Part shown: positions 36,285 to 45,020 of the stretch, one piece after another
How positions within the stretch are numbered: position 1 is the stretch's first letter
How the letters are laid out: each line of letters begins with the position of its first letter
Origin: Azoarcus indigens
GTDB lineage: Bacteria > Pseudomonadota > Gammaproteobacteria > Burkholderiales > Rhodocyclaceae
Direction of reading: 5' to 3'
Length of the DNA: 64,000 nucleotides
Assembly (NCBI RefSeq): GCF_004361735.1
Contig: NZ_SNVV01000022.1
Location: 26,556-90,555 of the forward strand
Notes under the pieces: model-generated
Told to the model about the DNA's origin: nothing
The model's input: only the letters and a program-made list of their open reading frames with translations
Databases searched by the model: none
Program-made: the position numbers and the translations under genes

Positions 36285-36469
36285 GCCGCGGTGTCTCCTC
36301 TGGTGGGGGAGTCGGCGGGGTGGTACCGGCTGGCCTAGCCGCCCGCTCGAACTCTCTGTGCGCTCGCTGGGAATGTTCCCGGGCGATGCCTGCCGGAAAC
36401 GCCTTCGGCATAGCAGGTCAAACCGCCTGGAATATGTGTTCTTTATGTTTAGACCATGCGAGGCGGCTT

Positions 36470-36485
36470 GTCAGGTTTTCCTGAC
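36470..36485. other. Small perfect hairpin downstream of the exporter gene
   Basis: GTCAGG (36470-36475), a TTTT loop and CCTGAC (36480-36485) form a perfect six-base-pair hairpin 74 bases past the stop of the exporter gene. It lacks a T run on the minus strand. The rest of the 274-base gap 36285-36558 is AT-richer near 36430-36455 and could hold the promoter of the NarL-type gene; no gene is seen. Confidence 0.35.
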
Positions 36486-36558
36486 CGGTTGTAGGCGCAG
36501 GGAGTGCAACACCGGAAAGAGACGAAATGGAGACCGGGGAGCCGCCATCCGCCGGGCC

Positions 36559-38943
36559 TCAACCCGGCTGGCCGCCATCGCGCCGCGCCGGCGACAACAT
36601 GGCGCAGAAAGCCAGTGACAGCAGCGCGCCGGGGCCGACGGTGATGCCGATGGCGTGGAGCACCGGCACCTGGGAAACGGCGAGCAGGCCGAAGCCGCTG
36701 ACGGTAGTCAGGGTGGCGACCAACAGCGAGGCCAGAGTGCGGGGATCGGGCATTCCGTCTTCGGCGGCGAAGAACAGGGTGTAGTTGGAGCCCACGGCGA
36801 CGATCAGCAGCATGCCCACCAGGTGCAGCAGGATGAGCTGCTCGCCGGCCAGCGCCAGCCCGGCGCACACCACCAGCACCGCCGCCACCAGCGGCGCGCA
36901 GGCGCGCCACACCCGCCGCGGGCTGCGCTGGAACAGCAGCAGGATGAGCACGACCGCGGCGGCGCCGCCCAGCGAGAGGGTGATCGCTTCGTCCAGGTAG
37001 CCAGCGTAGAGCGCGTCGGATTCGTGTTTGAGGTCGAGGAACAGCGGCTCGCCCATGACTTCGGCCTGGGCCACGCCGGCCTGGGCCAGCGCGGCGCGCA
37101 CCCTGGCGGCATCCATCACATGGTCTTTGGCGGCTGGGGCGCGCAGCGGCAGCAGGGCGCGAGCGCCCTGGTCGGTGCTGAGCAGCATGGCGTCCACCGC
37201 CATCGCCAGCGAGGTGCCTTCCATGCCGGCGCGGGTGAGCGGCGGGCGGGCACGGGCGGCTTCGGCGTCGTCGAGGAAGGGGGTGAGACGGCTGGCGGAC
37301 AGCGGCAGGCCGGCGGCGGCCACGTTCAGGCGGCGTTCCAGTTCCGCGCGGTCTGGTACGGCGGCCAGCCGTGCCTGCTGGGTGGCGAGGCTGGGCAGGT
37401 AGCGCGCCGGGCTGTCCCAGCCATCCAGCACGCCTTGCTCGCGCAGGGCGTCCAGCGTGGGGGCGAGCCGTTCGGCGGCGCGCAGGGCGGCGTCGGCGTC
37501 GGCGCCGGTCACCACCACGAGGTAGCGGCTGTCCGGCGCCCCCATCTCGGCGCGCAGGCGCAGGTCCAGTTCCTGGGCGGCGGCGGGCACCGGGCTGAGG
37601 GCGAACAGCTCGCTGTTCCACAGGCTGTCGCGCTTCACCACCAGGACCGCCACCGCGGCGATCGCCAGCACCGGCACCAGCCAGCGCAGCCGGGTGGAGG
37701 CGGCGGCCAGCGCGGCCAGGCGGCGGCCCACCGGGGTGACGTCGCGCAAGCGAAAGTTCTCCGGCAGCAGCGCCGGCAGCAGGTAGCGGGTGGTGAGGGC
37801 GGCGACGGTGATGCCGGCCACCGAATACACGCCGAGCTGGGCGAGGCCGGGGAAGCCGGAGAAGAACAGGGCGATGAAGCCGGCGATGGAGGTGAGCAGC
37901 CCCAGCCGTATGGTGGGCCAGAACTGGCGGATCTCGCGGCCGCTGCCGCCTTGCACGAAGAGGTAGATGGCGTAGTCCACCGCCTCGCCGATCAGGGTGG
38001 TGCCGAAGCCCAGGGTGAGGCCATGCACCGTGCCGAAGCCGAGGCCGACGGCGGCAATGCCCGCCAGCGCGCCGGTGATCATCGGCAGCAGGCTGAGCAG
38101 CAGGACCGTCGGCGAGCGGTAGACCAGCAGCAGCAGGGTGGCGACCAGCACCGTGCCCAGGGTGGCGATGCGGCTGACTTCGGATTTGATGGTGTCGCGG
38201 GATTCCACCGAGAACACGCCGGGGCCGGTCATCTCCAGCCGGAGTGCGCTACCCGGGGCGGGGGGCAGCGCCGCCCGCGCGGCGTCGAAGGCGGCGCGTA
38301 CCGCGGCCATGGCGGCCTCCTGGGCGTCGATATCGGCACCGGAGGCGCGGGTGAGCAGCACCAGCAGCGCGGTGTCGCCATCGCGCGAGGTCCACACGCC
38401 GTGCTCGTCGCGCTGCGGCTGGCCGCTGCTGGCCAGGCCCTGCAGCAGGCTGATCATCTCGCCGGTGGGATCGCGGGTGACCAGCGGCTTGGCCAGCAGG
38501 CCGGCGGGGGAGGCGAGGAAATCCAGGGTGTCCTGCAGCGCGCTGCGCAGGCCGGCTTCGCTGAAATGCGCTGGCGTCACCCGCGGGCTGAGGGCGTAGC
38601 GGTTGTCGAACAGCCAGCGCTGGTCGGCTTGCAGGTGGGTGGTCTCGCCGTTGTTCACCGAGGCGAAGCGGGCGTCGGCGCGCAGGCTGGCGGCGAGGCG
38701 GCGGGAGGTTTCGGCGCGGGCTTTGGCATCGCCGCCTTCCACGCCGACCAGGATGAGGCGGGAGACCATGCCCTCGCGCAGCTGCTCTACCAGCAGGCGC
38801 TGCTCGGGGGTGGGCTCGCGCGGCAGGAACACCGACATGTCGGCGGTGAAGTGGCTGCGGGCGACGATGGCGGCCAGCACCGCCACCAGGGCGATCCAGA
38901 CGGCAAGGGCGAGCCGCGCCCGCGGGCGGCGCAGCCAGCTCAT
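36559..38943 (-). CDS. MMPL/RND family exporter (ApeM-type)
   Basis: Inner membrane transporter of 794 residues with two MMPL repeats: each has one helix, a large periplasmic domain, then five or six helices (blocks near 255-420 and 625-785). MMPL proteins in aryl-polyene loci are proposed to move the pigment lipid across or out of the inner membrane. The ATG overlaps the LolA-like gene stop (ATGA). The frame stays open upstream through the LolA-like gene, but the family start is MSWLRRPRARLALAVW. Last gene of the minus-strand exporter block. Confidence 0.9.
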   Translation of the reverse strand: MSWLRRPRARLALAVWIALVAVLAAIVARSHFTADMSVFLPREPTPEQRLLVEQLREGMVSRLILVGVEGGDAKARAETSRRLAASLRADARFASVNNGETTHLQADQRWLFDNRYALSPRVTPAHFSEAGLRSALQDTLDFLASPAGLLAKPLVTRDPTGEMISLLQGLASSGQPQRDEHGVWTSRDGDTALLVLLTRASGADIDAQEAAMAAVRAAFDAARAALPPAPGSALRLEMTGPGVFSVESRDTIKSEVSRIATLGTVLVATLLLLVYRSPTVLLLSLLPMITGALAGIAAVGLGFGTVHGLTLGFGTTLIGEAVDYAIYLFVQGGSGREIRQFWPTIRLGLLTSIAGFIALFFSGFPGLAQLGVYSVAGITVAALTTRYLLPALLPENFRLRDVTPVGRRLAALAAASTRLRWLVPVLAIAAVAVLVVKRDSLWNSELFALSPVPAAAQELDLRLRAEMGAPDSRYLVVVTGADADAALRAAERLAPTLDALREQGVLDGWDSPARYLPSLATQQARLAAVPDRAELERRLNVAAAGLPLSASRLTPFLDDAEAARARPPLTRAGMEGTSLAMAVDAMLLSTDQGARALLPLRAPAAKDHVMDAARVRAALAQAGVAQAEVMGEPLFLDLKHESDALYAGYLDEAITLSLGGAAAVVLILLLFQRSPRRVWRACAPLVAAVLVVCAGLALAGEQLILLHLVGMLLIVAVGSNYTLFFAAEDGMPDPRTLASLLVATLTTVSGFGLLAVSQVPVLHAIGITVGPGALLSLAFCAMLSPARRDGGQPG

Positions 38944-39509
38944 CGCTGCGGCTTGCCGATGCGCATCATCGAGCGGTCGCCGTCGGCCTGGAAGATGTCC
39001 ACTTCGCGCACTTCGCCATTGTTGCCGGCGAGGCGGATGCGGCTCACCAGCCGGGCCACTGCCGGATCGGCGGGCAGCAGGTCCAGCGCCCAGCGCTCGG
39101 CACCGCCGGAGAGCTTGAGGGCGTAGGTCTTCTCCAGCGCGGCGCGGTCGCCGGCCAGGGTGGCGCGGATGCTGTCGATCAGCGCCGCTGCTTCGGGATA
39201 GTCGCGCAGGCGCACCGTGTGAGTCTGGCCCTCGCGGCTGAGCTGCAGCGTGTTGCCGTCCAGCACCATGGTTTCCGGCCTGGGCTTCACCGTGTGGCGT
39301 TCCAGCCGGGAGGGGGCGACATACACCAGTTCGCCGCTGGACTCGATGGGGGCGTCCAGCAGCGCCATGTAGCGCGTCTCGACGAAGCTGACGCGGCCAC
39401 CGCGGTTGTCGGCCAGCGTGGCCATCAGCTGTTCCAGCCCCCAGCCGGCGGCGGGCGCGGGGGCGGCGGCGAGGAGCAGGGCGAGGGTGGCGAGCAGGCG
39501 TGGGATCAT
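38940..39509 (-). CDS. LolA-like periplasmic lipid carrier protein
   Basis: Protein of 189 residues with a cleavable signal peptide (about 1-20) and the LolA-related fold (start LEQLMATLADNRGGRVSFVETRYM). It probably binds the pigment lipid in the periplasm and carries it to the outer membrane, working with the MMPL exporter encoded next. Both ends overlap neighbours by four bases. It is distinct from housekeeping LolA in sequence and context. Confidence 0.86.
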   Translation of the reverse strand: MIPRLLATLALLLAAAPAPAAGWGLEQLMATLADNRGGRVSFVETRYMALLDAPIESSGELVYVAPSRLERHTVKPRPETMVLDGNTLQLSREGQTHTVRLRDYPEAAALIDSIRATLAGDRAALEKTYALKLSGGAERWALDLLPADPAVARLVSRIRLAGNNGEVREVDIFQADGDRSMMRIGKPQR

Positions 39510-40435
39510 GGCGCGGGCGGGGCGGCCTCGCCCCAGAAATCGAAGAAGTTGAACCAGTTGGCGGGCGCTTCGCGGCAGCAGCTCTCCAGCGCCTGGGCGT
39601 AGCGCAGCATGGCCTCGTCGATGGCGGCCTCGCGCGCCGGGCGTTCCACCGTGGAGAAGTCGGCCACCGGCAGGAAGCGTACGGTGTAGCGCTTGCCGCC
39701 GTGGTAGATGCCGGCCATGAAGACGACGCGGGCGCCCAGCATGGCCGCCATGCGGAAGGGGCCCACCGGCAGCGCGGCCGGCGCGCCCAGCAAGGGCACC
39801 GGGCGGCGCGGGCCGTCGTCCAGGCTGCGGTCGGCGAGCACGCCGACCAGGGCGCCGTCGGCCAGGCGGTCCTTGATCCTGAGCATCGCATCCAGGGTGC
39901 CGAGCGGGATCACTTCCGGCTGGGCGGCCGGGTTGAGGGCGGCCAGCATGGCGTTGATCTTGCGCGCGTTGTTCTCGTACATGGCGAGGGCGATCTGCAG
40001 CCCGGGCTGGTTGCGGCCCAGCGCGCGTATGGCTTCGAAGCTGCCGAAGTGGGCGCCGAACAGCAGGGCGCCGCCGCCGTGGTGGCGGATGTCGGTGATC
40101 AGCGCTTCGCCTTCGACGCGGATGTCGAGCTCATCGAAACGCTCGGTGAGCAGATAGACGCGGTCGTGGATGGTGGCGGCGAAGCTGAAGATATGGCGGT
40201 AGATGTCGCCCAGCCGTGCCGGCCGGCCCAGCGCGCGGCGGAGGTAGAGCCGCGAGGCGGCACGGGCCTTGGGCGCGAACAGCAGGAAGTAGCCGGTGAT
40301 GAGGTGCAGCACCAGCCGGCCGGCGGGGCGGCCGAGCTTGAGCGAGATCCAGCTCATCAACCGCAGCATCGCCATGTTGCTGCGCTCCGGGCGCTGCGCC
40401 CAGTCGGCCGCCACCGGGCTGGGACTCGCCTTCAT
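39506..40435 (-). CDS. LpxL/HtrB-type lysophospholipid acyltransferase (ApeK-type)
   Basis: Acyltransferase of 309 residues of the lipid A lauroyl/myristoyl transferase superfamily. The catalytic HxxxxE motif is His129-Glu134 (AHFGSFEA). There is an N-terminal hydrophobic region and an ARG/Asp motif (ADRSLDDG). In aryl-polyene clusters such an enzyme is thought to transfer an acyl or polyene chain to the lipid anchor. It is coupled by ATGA overlaps to the hotdog gene and the LolA-like gene. Confidence 0.87.
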   Translation of the reverse strand: MKASPSPVAADWAQRPERSNMAMLRLMSWISLKLGRPAGRLVLHLITGYFLLFAPKARAASRLYLRRALGRPARLGDIYRHIFSFAATIHDRVYLLTERFDELDIRVEGEALITDIRHHGGGALLFGAHFGSFEAIRALGRNQPGLQIALAMYENNARKINAMLAALNPAAQPEVIPLGTLDAMLRIKDRLADGALVGVLADRSLDDGPRRPVPLLGAPAALPVGPFRMAAMLGARVVFMAGIYHGGKRYTVRFLPVADFSTVERPAREAAIDEAMLRYAQALESCCREAPANWFNFFDFWGEAAPPAP

Positions 40436-40749
40436 TGCGGCTGCGGCGCCGGCCGCGGGGTCAGGGTGCCGCTGGCGACCGCGGTGCCGGCATGCTCCAC
40501 GGTGAAGGCGATGGCGCCGCCGGCCGAGGGCGGCTGCCAGCGTAGGCTCAGCGGCGTGCCGGGATGCACCGGGGCGAGGAACTTGGCGCTGCCCAGCGTC
40601 CAGCAACTGCCGCCGAGGCCCAGGGCGGCCTCCAGCGCGCGGGCGGCTTCGTCCAGCAGCACCACGCCGGGCACGATGGGGCGGCCCGGGAAGTGGCCGG
40701 CGAAGGCGGGGTGGTCCGCGGCGATGTGCAGCGCGACGTGTTCGCTCAC
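40432..40749 (-). CDS. FabZ-like hotdog dehydratase (ApeI-type)
   Basis: Small protein of 105 residues with a single hotdog fold. The FabZ-type active site is seen as HPAFAGHFPGRPIVPGVVLLDEA, giving His19 and Glu34 as likely catalytic residues. In characterised aryl-polyene systems it pairs with the ApeP-type dehydratase. The start is a GTG that overlaps the AMP-ligase stop (GTGA). The short length is normal for ApeI-type proteins. Confidence 0.84.
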   Translation of the reverse strand: MSEHVALHIAADHPAFAGHFPGRPIVPGVVLLDEAARALEAALGLGGSCWTLGSAKFLAPVHPGTPLSLRWQPPSAGGAIAFTVEHAGTAVASGTLTPRPAPQPQ

Positions 40750-42140
40750 GGGCGCTCCCGCTGGCGCCCGGCCTGATGTTGGGCATGGTGCCGGGCGAGC
40801 AGCGCCTCGGCGGTGGCGCGCGGCAGTTTGCCGGTGGCGTTGCGCGGCAGGCTGTCGAGGAAGATCAGCGGCCGAGGCAGGAACACCGGATCGATGCGTT
40901 GGCGCAACTCGGCCAGCACCGCTGCGGCGTCCATACCGGGGGCGACGACGAAGGCGGCCAGCCGCAGCACCCGGGCCTGGGCGTCCTGCTCGGCCTGGGC
41001 GTCCGGCAGGTGGAAGGCGCCGTCGCGCACGCCGGGCAGGGCGAGCAGCTGCTGGTTGAGCCAGCCCAGCGAAGTGCGCTTGCCGGCGATGTTCACCAGG
41101 TCGGCGTTGCGGCCCTTGAGCAGGAAGCGGCCGTCTTCGCACAGCTCGATGACGTCGGACAGCGGCACGGCTACCTCGATGTGGCCTTCGCTGGCCCAGG
41201 TGGCGTCGTCGCGGTTGTTCAGGCGGATGCCGGGGAACAGCGTCCATGCGTCCTCGCTGGCGCTGCGGCGAGTGGCGATCTGGCCTGTTTCGGTGCTGCC
41301 ATAGATCTCCAGCAGCGGCGCCTCGAAGGCGGCTTCCGCGCGGCGGGCCAGCTCCACCGGCAGCGGCGCGGTGGCGGACACCAGCAGCGCCGCCGGCGGC
41401 AGGCCGATGCCTTCGTCCAGCAGGGTGCGCAGGTGGAAGGGCGTGGTGATGAGCATGGCCGGCGCCGGCGCGCGTTCCAGTGCGGCGACGATGTCCGCCG
41501 GGTAGAAGGGGCGGCCGGCGTCGAAGGCGGCGCCGTTCTGCAGCGCCACCAGCACGGTGGATTCGAAGCCGTACATATGCTGCGGCGGCACGGTGCCGAC
41601 CAGCGTGGGTGGCCGCGCCGGGTCGAAGCCCAGCGCTTCGCCTTCGGCCCGCACATTGGTTACCAGCAGGCCCCAGGTCTTGCGGTGGGGTACCGGTGCG
41701 CCGGTGGAGCCGGAGGTGAATACCCAGGCGACCAGTTGTTCGGCCGCGATCAGCGGGATCTCGCAGTCGTCGCTGTCACGGGTGCCGGGGGCTCCGTCTT
41801 CCAGCAGTGCCGGAAAGGGCATGGCCGGCAACGGCAGCTCGGTGTGCTCGCCGTCGGTGAGCACGGTGGTGTCCGGCGCGAAGGTGGCGAGGTGGCGCAG
41901 GGTTTCCGGCGTGTAGGTGGAGGGCAGCAGGCTGATGCGCCCGGCCACCATGCCGGCGGCGAAGCCGACGGCGAAGCGGTAGCGGTCGGTACAGGCGTTG
42001 AGGATGTGGCTGCCGGCGGGCAGGCGGGCGGCGACGTGGCGCACATCAGCGACGAAGCGGCGCACGCTGATGGCTTGGCCGTTGCGCCAGGCGACGAGGG
42101 CGTCCGGATGGGCGTGGGAAACCAGGGGCAGCATGCTCAC
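40746..42140 (-). CDS. AMP-dependent acyl-CoA/ACP synthetase (ApeH-type)
   Basis: Adenylate-forming enzyme of 464 residues predicted to activate the hydroxybenzoate starter and load it on ACP. The phosphate loop TSGSTGAPVPHRK (142-154), the adenylate motif IYGSTETG (near 276) and the C-terminal catalytic lysine in RNATGKLPR are present. The start is a GTG at 42140 or an ATG two codons later. A ten-base gap separates it from the membrane protein gene upstream. Substrate assignment follows from the chorismatase in the locus and is an inference. Confidence 0.88.
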   Translation of the reverse strand: MSMLPLVSHAHPDALVAWRNGQAISVRRFVADVRHVAARLPAGSHILNACTDRYRFAVGFAAGMVAGRISLLPSTYTPETLRHLATFAPDTTVLTDGEHTELPLPAMPFPALLEDGAPGTRDSDDCEIPLIAAEQLVAWVFTSGSTGAPVPHRKTWGLLVTNVRAEGEALGFDPARPPTLVGTVPPQHMYGFESTVLVALQNGAAFDAGRPFYPADIVAALERAPAPAMLITTPFHLRTLLDEGIGLPPAALLVSATAPLPVELARRAEAAFEAPLLEIYGSTETGQIATRRSASEDAWTLFPGIRLNNRDDATWASEGHIEVAVPLSDVIELCEDGRFLLKGRNADLVNIAGKRTSLGWLNQQLLALPGVRDGAFHLPDAQAEQDAQARVLRLAAFVVAPGMDAAAVLAELRQRIDPVFLPRPLIFLDSLPRNATGKLPRATAEALLARHHAQHQAGRQRERP

Positions 42141-42150
42141 GGGCGGGAAC

Positions 42151-42825
42151 TCAGGCGGCAGGCGGCGGCGTGGCGCCGCCGGAAGCGCGGCGCGAAGCGA
42201 TGCAGGCGCGTACCGAGTCCACCAGGCCGGTGCGCACCGAGGAGGGCAGCAGCAGCACGCGGGCGAGGAATTCGCTGGCGAACATCAGCGCGATCAGCGG
42301 CGGCGTCAGCAGGTTGATCAACAGCGACCACACATGCGGCGGGCCAAAGAAGAATAGGCCGGTGGAAACGGTGGCCATGGCGGCGAAGAACAGCGTCCAC
42401 GCCAGGGTGGCGCCGCGGGTGTAGCGCGCCAGCGCCGGGTGCATGGCGTCGCCGTGCACCATCCGGGCGAAGCGGGTGATGGTGGCCTCGCCGTCGCCGG
42501 CCAGGCTGCGGCCGAAGCCGAGGGCGAGCAGGCTGAACACACCGGCGTGCTGGACGAAATACACCCATTCGAAACGGGCCTCCACCAGCGTCCACGACTG
42601 CCACAGGCCGACGGCGACCGCCGCCCACAGCGCCAGTGCGGCGCCGCGGTTGCGGCTCTTCCACGCCATGGCGAGGGCGATACCCATGTAGGGCACGACC
42701 GCGACCAGCGCGCCCAGGGTGCTGGGCTGGCCGGGGGCGGTGGTGATGTGGGCCAGCCAGAGATAGCCGGCGAAGGCTGCGCCGGCGAGGATGCCGCGGC
42801 CCAGGCGCAGCGGGCACACCATCAC
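42151..42825 (-). CDS. COG4648-type integral membrane protein (ApeG-like)
   Basis: Membrane protein of 224 residues with about six hydrophobic segments and a conserved central motif (FARMVHGDAMHPALARYTR). Its function is unknown, but proteins of this family are regular members of aryl-polyene clusters. The start is GTG directly followed by ATG; the GTG overlaps the ACP stop (GTGA). Confidence 0.82.
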   Translation of the reverse strand: MMVCPLRLGRGILAGAAFAGYLWLAHITTAPGQPSTLGALVAVVPYMGIALAMAWKSRNRGAALALWAAVAVGLWQSWTLVEARFEWVYFVQHAGVFSLLALGFGRSLAGDGEATITRFARMVHGDAMHPALARYTRGATLAWTLFFAAMATVSTGLFFFGPPHVWSLLINLLTPPLIALMFASEFLARVLLLPSSVRTGLVDSVRACIASRRASGGATPPPAA

Positions 42826-43106
42826 TGCGTCCTGTGGGTGGCGATGTAGTCGGCCAGGCTTTGCAGCGAGGAGAAGATGCGCAGGTTGTCTTCGTTGTCG
42901 GCGCGCAGCGAGAAGCCATAGCGCTTGGAGACGACGAGGGCGACTTCGAGGATGTCGATGGAGTCCAGGCCCAGGCCTTCGCCATAGAGGGGGGCTGCGG
43001 GGTCGATGTCGCTGGGGCGGATCTCGAGATTGAGCGCGGAGACGGTCATCTCGGCGACTTCGGCAAGCAAGGTGGCGTCGGCAGTGGCGGAAACGTTCTG
43101 GGTCAT
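42822..43106 (-). CDS. Acyl carrier protein 1 of the aryl-polyene locus
   Basis: Acyl carrier protein of 94 residues. The phosphopantetheine attachment serine is Ser49 in the motif GLGLDSIDILE. It probably carries the aryl starter and/or growing polyene. First gene of the exporter block (ACP, membrane protein, AMP ligase, dehydratase, acyltransferase, LolA-like, MMPL). A palindrome with a promoter-like sequence lies 64-83 bases upstream. No strong ribosome site is seen. Confidence 0.9.
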   Translation of the reverse strand: MTQNVSATADATLLAEVAEMTVSALNLEIRPSDIDPAAPLYGEGLGLDSIDILEVALVVSKRYGFSLRADNEDNLRIFSSLQSLADYIATHRTQ

Positions 43107-43152
43107 GTTGCGTGCTGGAGGGCCGGGCAGGCGCGGCGGCCGTCCGGTTCCG

Positions 43153-43181
43153 TCAATACTTTAGGGAGAGGCGGATGTTAA
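43153..43181 (-). promoter_or_regulatory. Possible promoter of the aryl-polyene ACP operon
   Basis: On the minus strand TTAACA (43181-43176) and TATTGA (43158-43153) are spaced by 17 bases, placing transcription start about 40 bases before the ACP gene. The -10 match is moderate. The -35 element lies inside the 20-base palindrome 43170-43189. Confidence 0.35.
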
Positions 43182-43189
43182 CTTCCGCC
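43170..43189. promoter_or_regulatory. 20-base palindromic operator candidate
   Basis: The sequence GGCGGATGTTAACTTCCGCC reads almost identically on both strands: two GGCGGA/TCCGCC arms flank a GTTAAC core, with a single mismatched position in each half. It overlaps the predicted -35 element upstream of the aryl-polyene ACP operon and is the best operator candidate in the pigment locus. The remaining parts of the 43107-43341 gap show nothing else. Confidence 0.55.
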
Positions 43190-43341
43190 AAGGGTTTTCG
43201 GGGAAATTTCGCGGTGTAGCGCCTGTTTCGTCACGTTTCTCCCCCGATATGACGGTGTTGCCCCGCCAGCCGGTGACAGGCGGCGGCACGGGCGGCGGTG
43301 GCCGTGAACCGGCGCCGGCCTGCTTACGTTTTCTTGCGCGT

Positions 43342-44937
43342 TCAGGCCGCCTGCGGGCGGGGTTGCTCGACACGGCGGGAGATCTTCACCGGCGACATCG
43401 CTGCCCTGGCGTCGGCCTGCAGCTCCGGGCTGAGGAAGGGCGACAGGCCGCGCGGCTGGCGCGGGTGGGGGGTGAACGCCTGCGCGGCGGCTTCCAGCTG
43501 CGCCTTGTTGGCGCTGAAGTAGCGCGCCGCCTGCACGATCTGCGGCAAGTGGCGCAGCACGTGCCACAGGCTCCAGCGGTGCTGCCATAGGCGTTTGGCG
43601 AAGCGGCGGCGGTAGGGCTTGCTGTCGTAGAAGCGGCGCACATGCCAGTTGTAGAGGGCGTCCATCTCGGCGCGGGAATCGAAGCCCTTGGGCTTGAAGA
43701 CGAAGTTGAGGCAGTTCATCAGCCGCCAGTCCTCGTCGAACTCGCCTTCGTGGCCGGAGACGCATTCGTCCCAGATGGGCGCGCCGTACATCGGGCTGAA
43801 CTTGGTCATGTTCATCTCGTCCAGGTCCAGCGACAGGATGAAGTCACTGGTGGCCTTGAGTGTTTCCGGGGTCTCGCCCGGCAGGCCGAAGATGAACAGG
43901 CCCTTGGCGCGCAGCCCGGCGGCGTGGATCTGCTCCACCGTCTTCCTCACCGCCTCCAGCGTCACCCCGGCCTTGTGCCGCTCCATCATGCCGGGGTCGG
44001 CGGATTCAATGCCCATGGACACCATCAGCGCGCCAGCACGCTTGAGCAGCGCCAGCATCTCGTCCGAGGTGTGGCCGGTGCGGATGGCACAGTTGAAGTC
44101 TACGCCCAGCGGCTTGGCGATCAGCAGCTCGCACAGCTCGTGGATGCGCTTCTTGTGGGCGGTGAAGAGGTCGTCGTAGATGTTGATGTGACGCACGCCG
44201 AAGTCGTCGCGCAGGTGCTGCATGTGCGCGTGCACGTATTCGGCGGAGTTGTACTTATACAGGCGCTCGTACACCGTGCGGTCGCAGAAGGAACAGGTGT
44301 AGGGGCAGCCGCGCGAGGTGATCATGGTGGCGCCCCAGCGCTTCTCGTAGGAGAACAGCGGCAGGTGGTAGCCCTGAGGGAAGCCGGCCAGCTTGTGGTA
44401 GGCGGGGAAGGGCAGCTCGTCCAGGTCCAGGATGCGGGTGCGGCGCGGGTTGATCACCGGCTTGCCGCCACCGTCGCGGTAGATGATGTTGGCGATCTCC
44501 GCTTCGGCCATCCCGTCGGCAATGTCCAGCATGGCGCCTTCGCCCTCGCCGATGCAGAGGTAGTCGATCTCCGGGAAGTGGGTGAGCAGCGGCGCGCCGA
44601 TGGAGGAGGCGTGCACATTGCCGAAGAAGGTCTTCACATGTGGCCGCTTGCGCTTGATGTAGGCGGCCATGTCCACCGCGTCCATGAAGCCGGAGGTGGT
44701 GGCGGAGAAGCCGACCAGCTCCGGGTCGGTCGCCAGCACCTGCTCGGCGTTGGCCTCCAGCGACGGCGGCGCGTAGGGGCCCAGGCAGTCGTGCACCGCG
44801 GTCGGGTGGCCGTGCTGCTCCAGCCAGGCGGCCAGCTGCAGGATGCCGATGGGCGCCATGCGATTGGCCAGCACCGAGAAGTCGGGCTGGCCGGGCACGA
44901 AGTTGAAACCGGCAGGGTGGACGAGGGTGACGCGCAT
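43342..44937 (-). CDS. B12-binding domain radical SAM protein
   Basis: Enzyme of 531 residues with an N-terminal cobalamin-binding-type Rossmann domain (about 1-145) and a radical SAM domain whose 4Fe-4S motif is CPYTCSFC (Cys211, Cys215, Cys218). The usual DxHxxG cobalamin motif is not intact (VHDCLGP), as in many class B radical SAM enzymes. A basic C-terminal extension follows. Such enzymes methylate unactivated carbon or rearrange rings. It lies 83 bases after a ketosynthase gene on the same strand, so a tailoring step on the polyene or its head group is plausible but unproven. The ATG at 44937 fits the domain start. Confidence 0.87.
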   Translation of the reverse strand: MRVTLVHPAGFNFVPGQPDFSVLANRMAPIGILQLAAWLEQHGHPTAVHDCLGPYAPPSLEANAEQVLATDPELVGFSATTSGFMDAVDMAAYIKRKRPHVKTFFGNVHASSIGAPLLTHFPEIDYLCIGEGEGAMLDIADGMAEAEIANIIYRDGGGKPVINPRRTRILDLDELPFPAYHKLAGFPQGYHLPLFSYEKRWGATMITSRGCPYTCSFCDRTVYERLYKYNSAEYVHAHMQHLRDDFGVRHINIYDDLFTAHKKRIHELCELLIAKPLGVDFNCAIRTGHTSDEMLALLKRAGALMVSMGIESADPGMMERHKAGVTLEAVRKTVEQIHAAGLRAKGLFIFGLPGETPETLKATSDFILSLDLDEMNMTKFSPMYGAPIWDECVSGHEGEFDEDWRLMNCLNFVFKPKGFDSRAEMDALYNWHVRRFYDSKPYRRRFAKRLWQHRWSLWHVLRHLPQIVQAARYFSANKAQLEAAAQAFTPHPRQPRGLSPFLSPELQADARAAMSPVKISRRVEQPRPQAA

Positions 44938-45020
44938 GGCCGTCTCCGGCGGGAACAGGCCGCCATTCTCGCCGATTACCTTTTCGCCGATAAGGTCTTG
45001 TCGCCCGGCACGGGCGCGGT

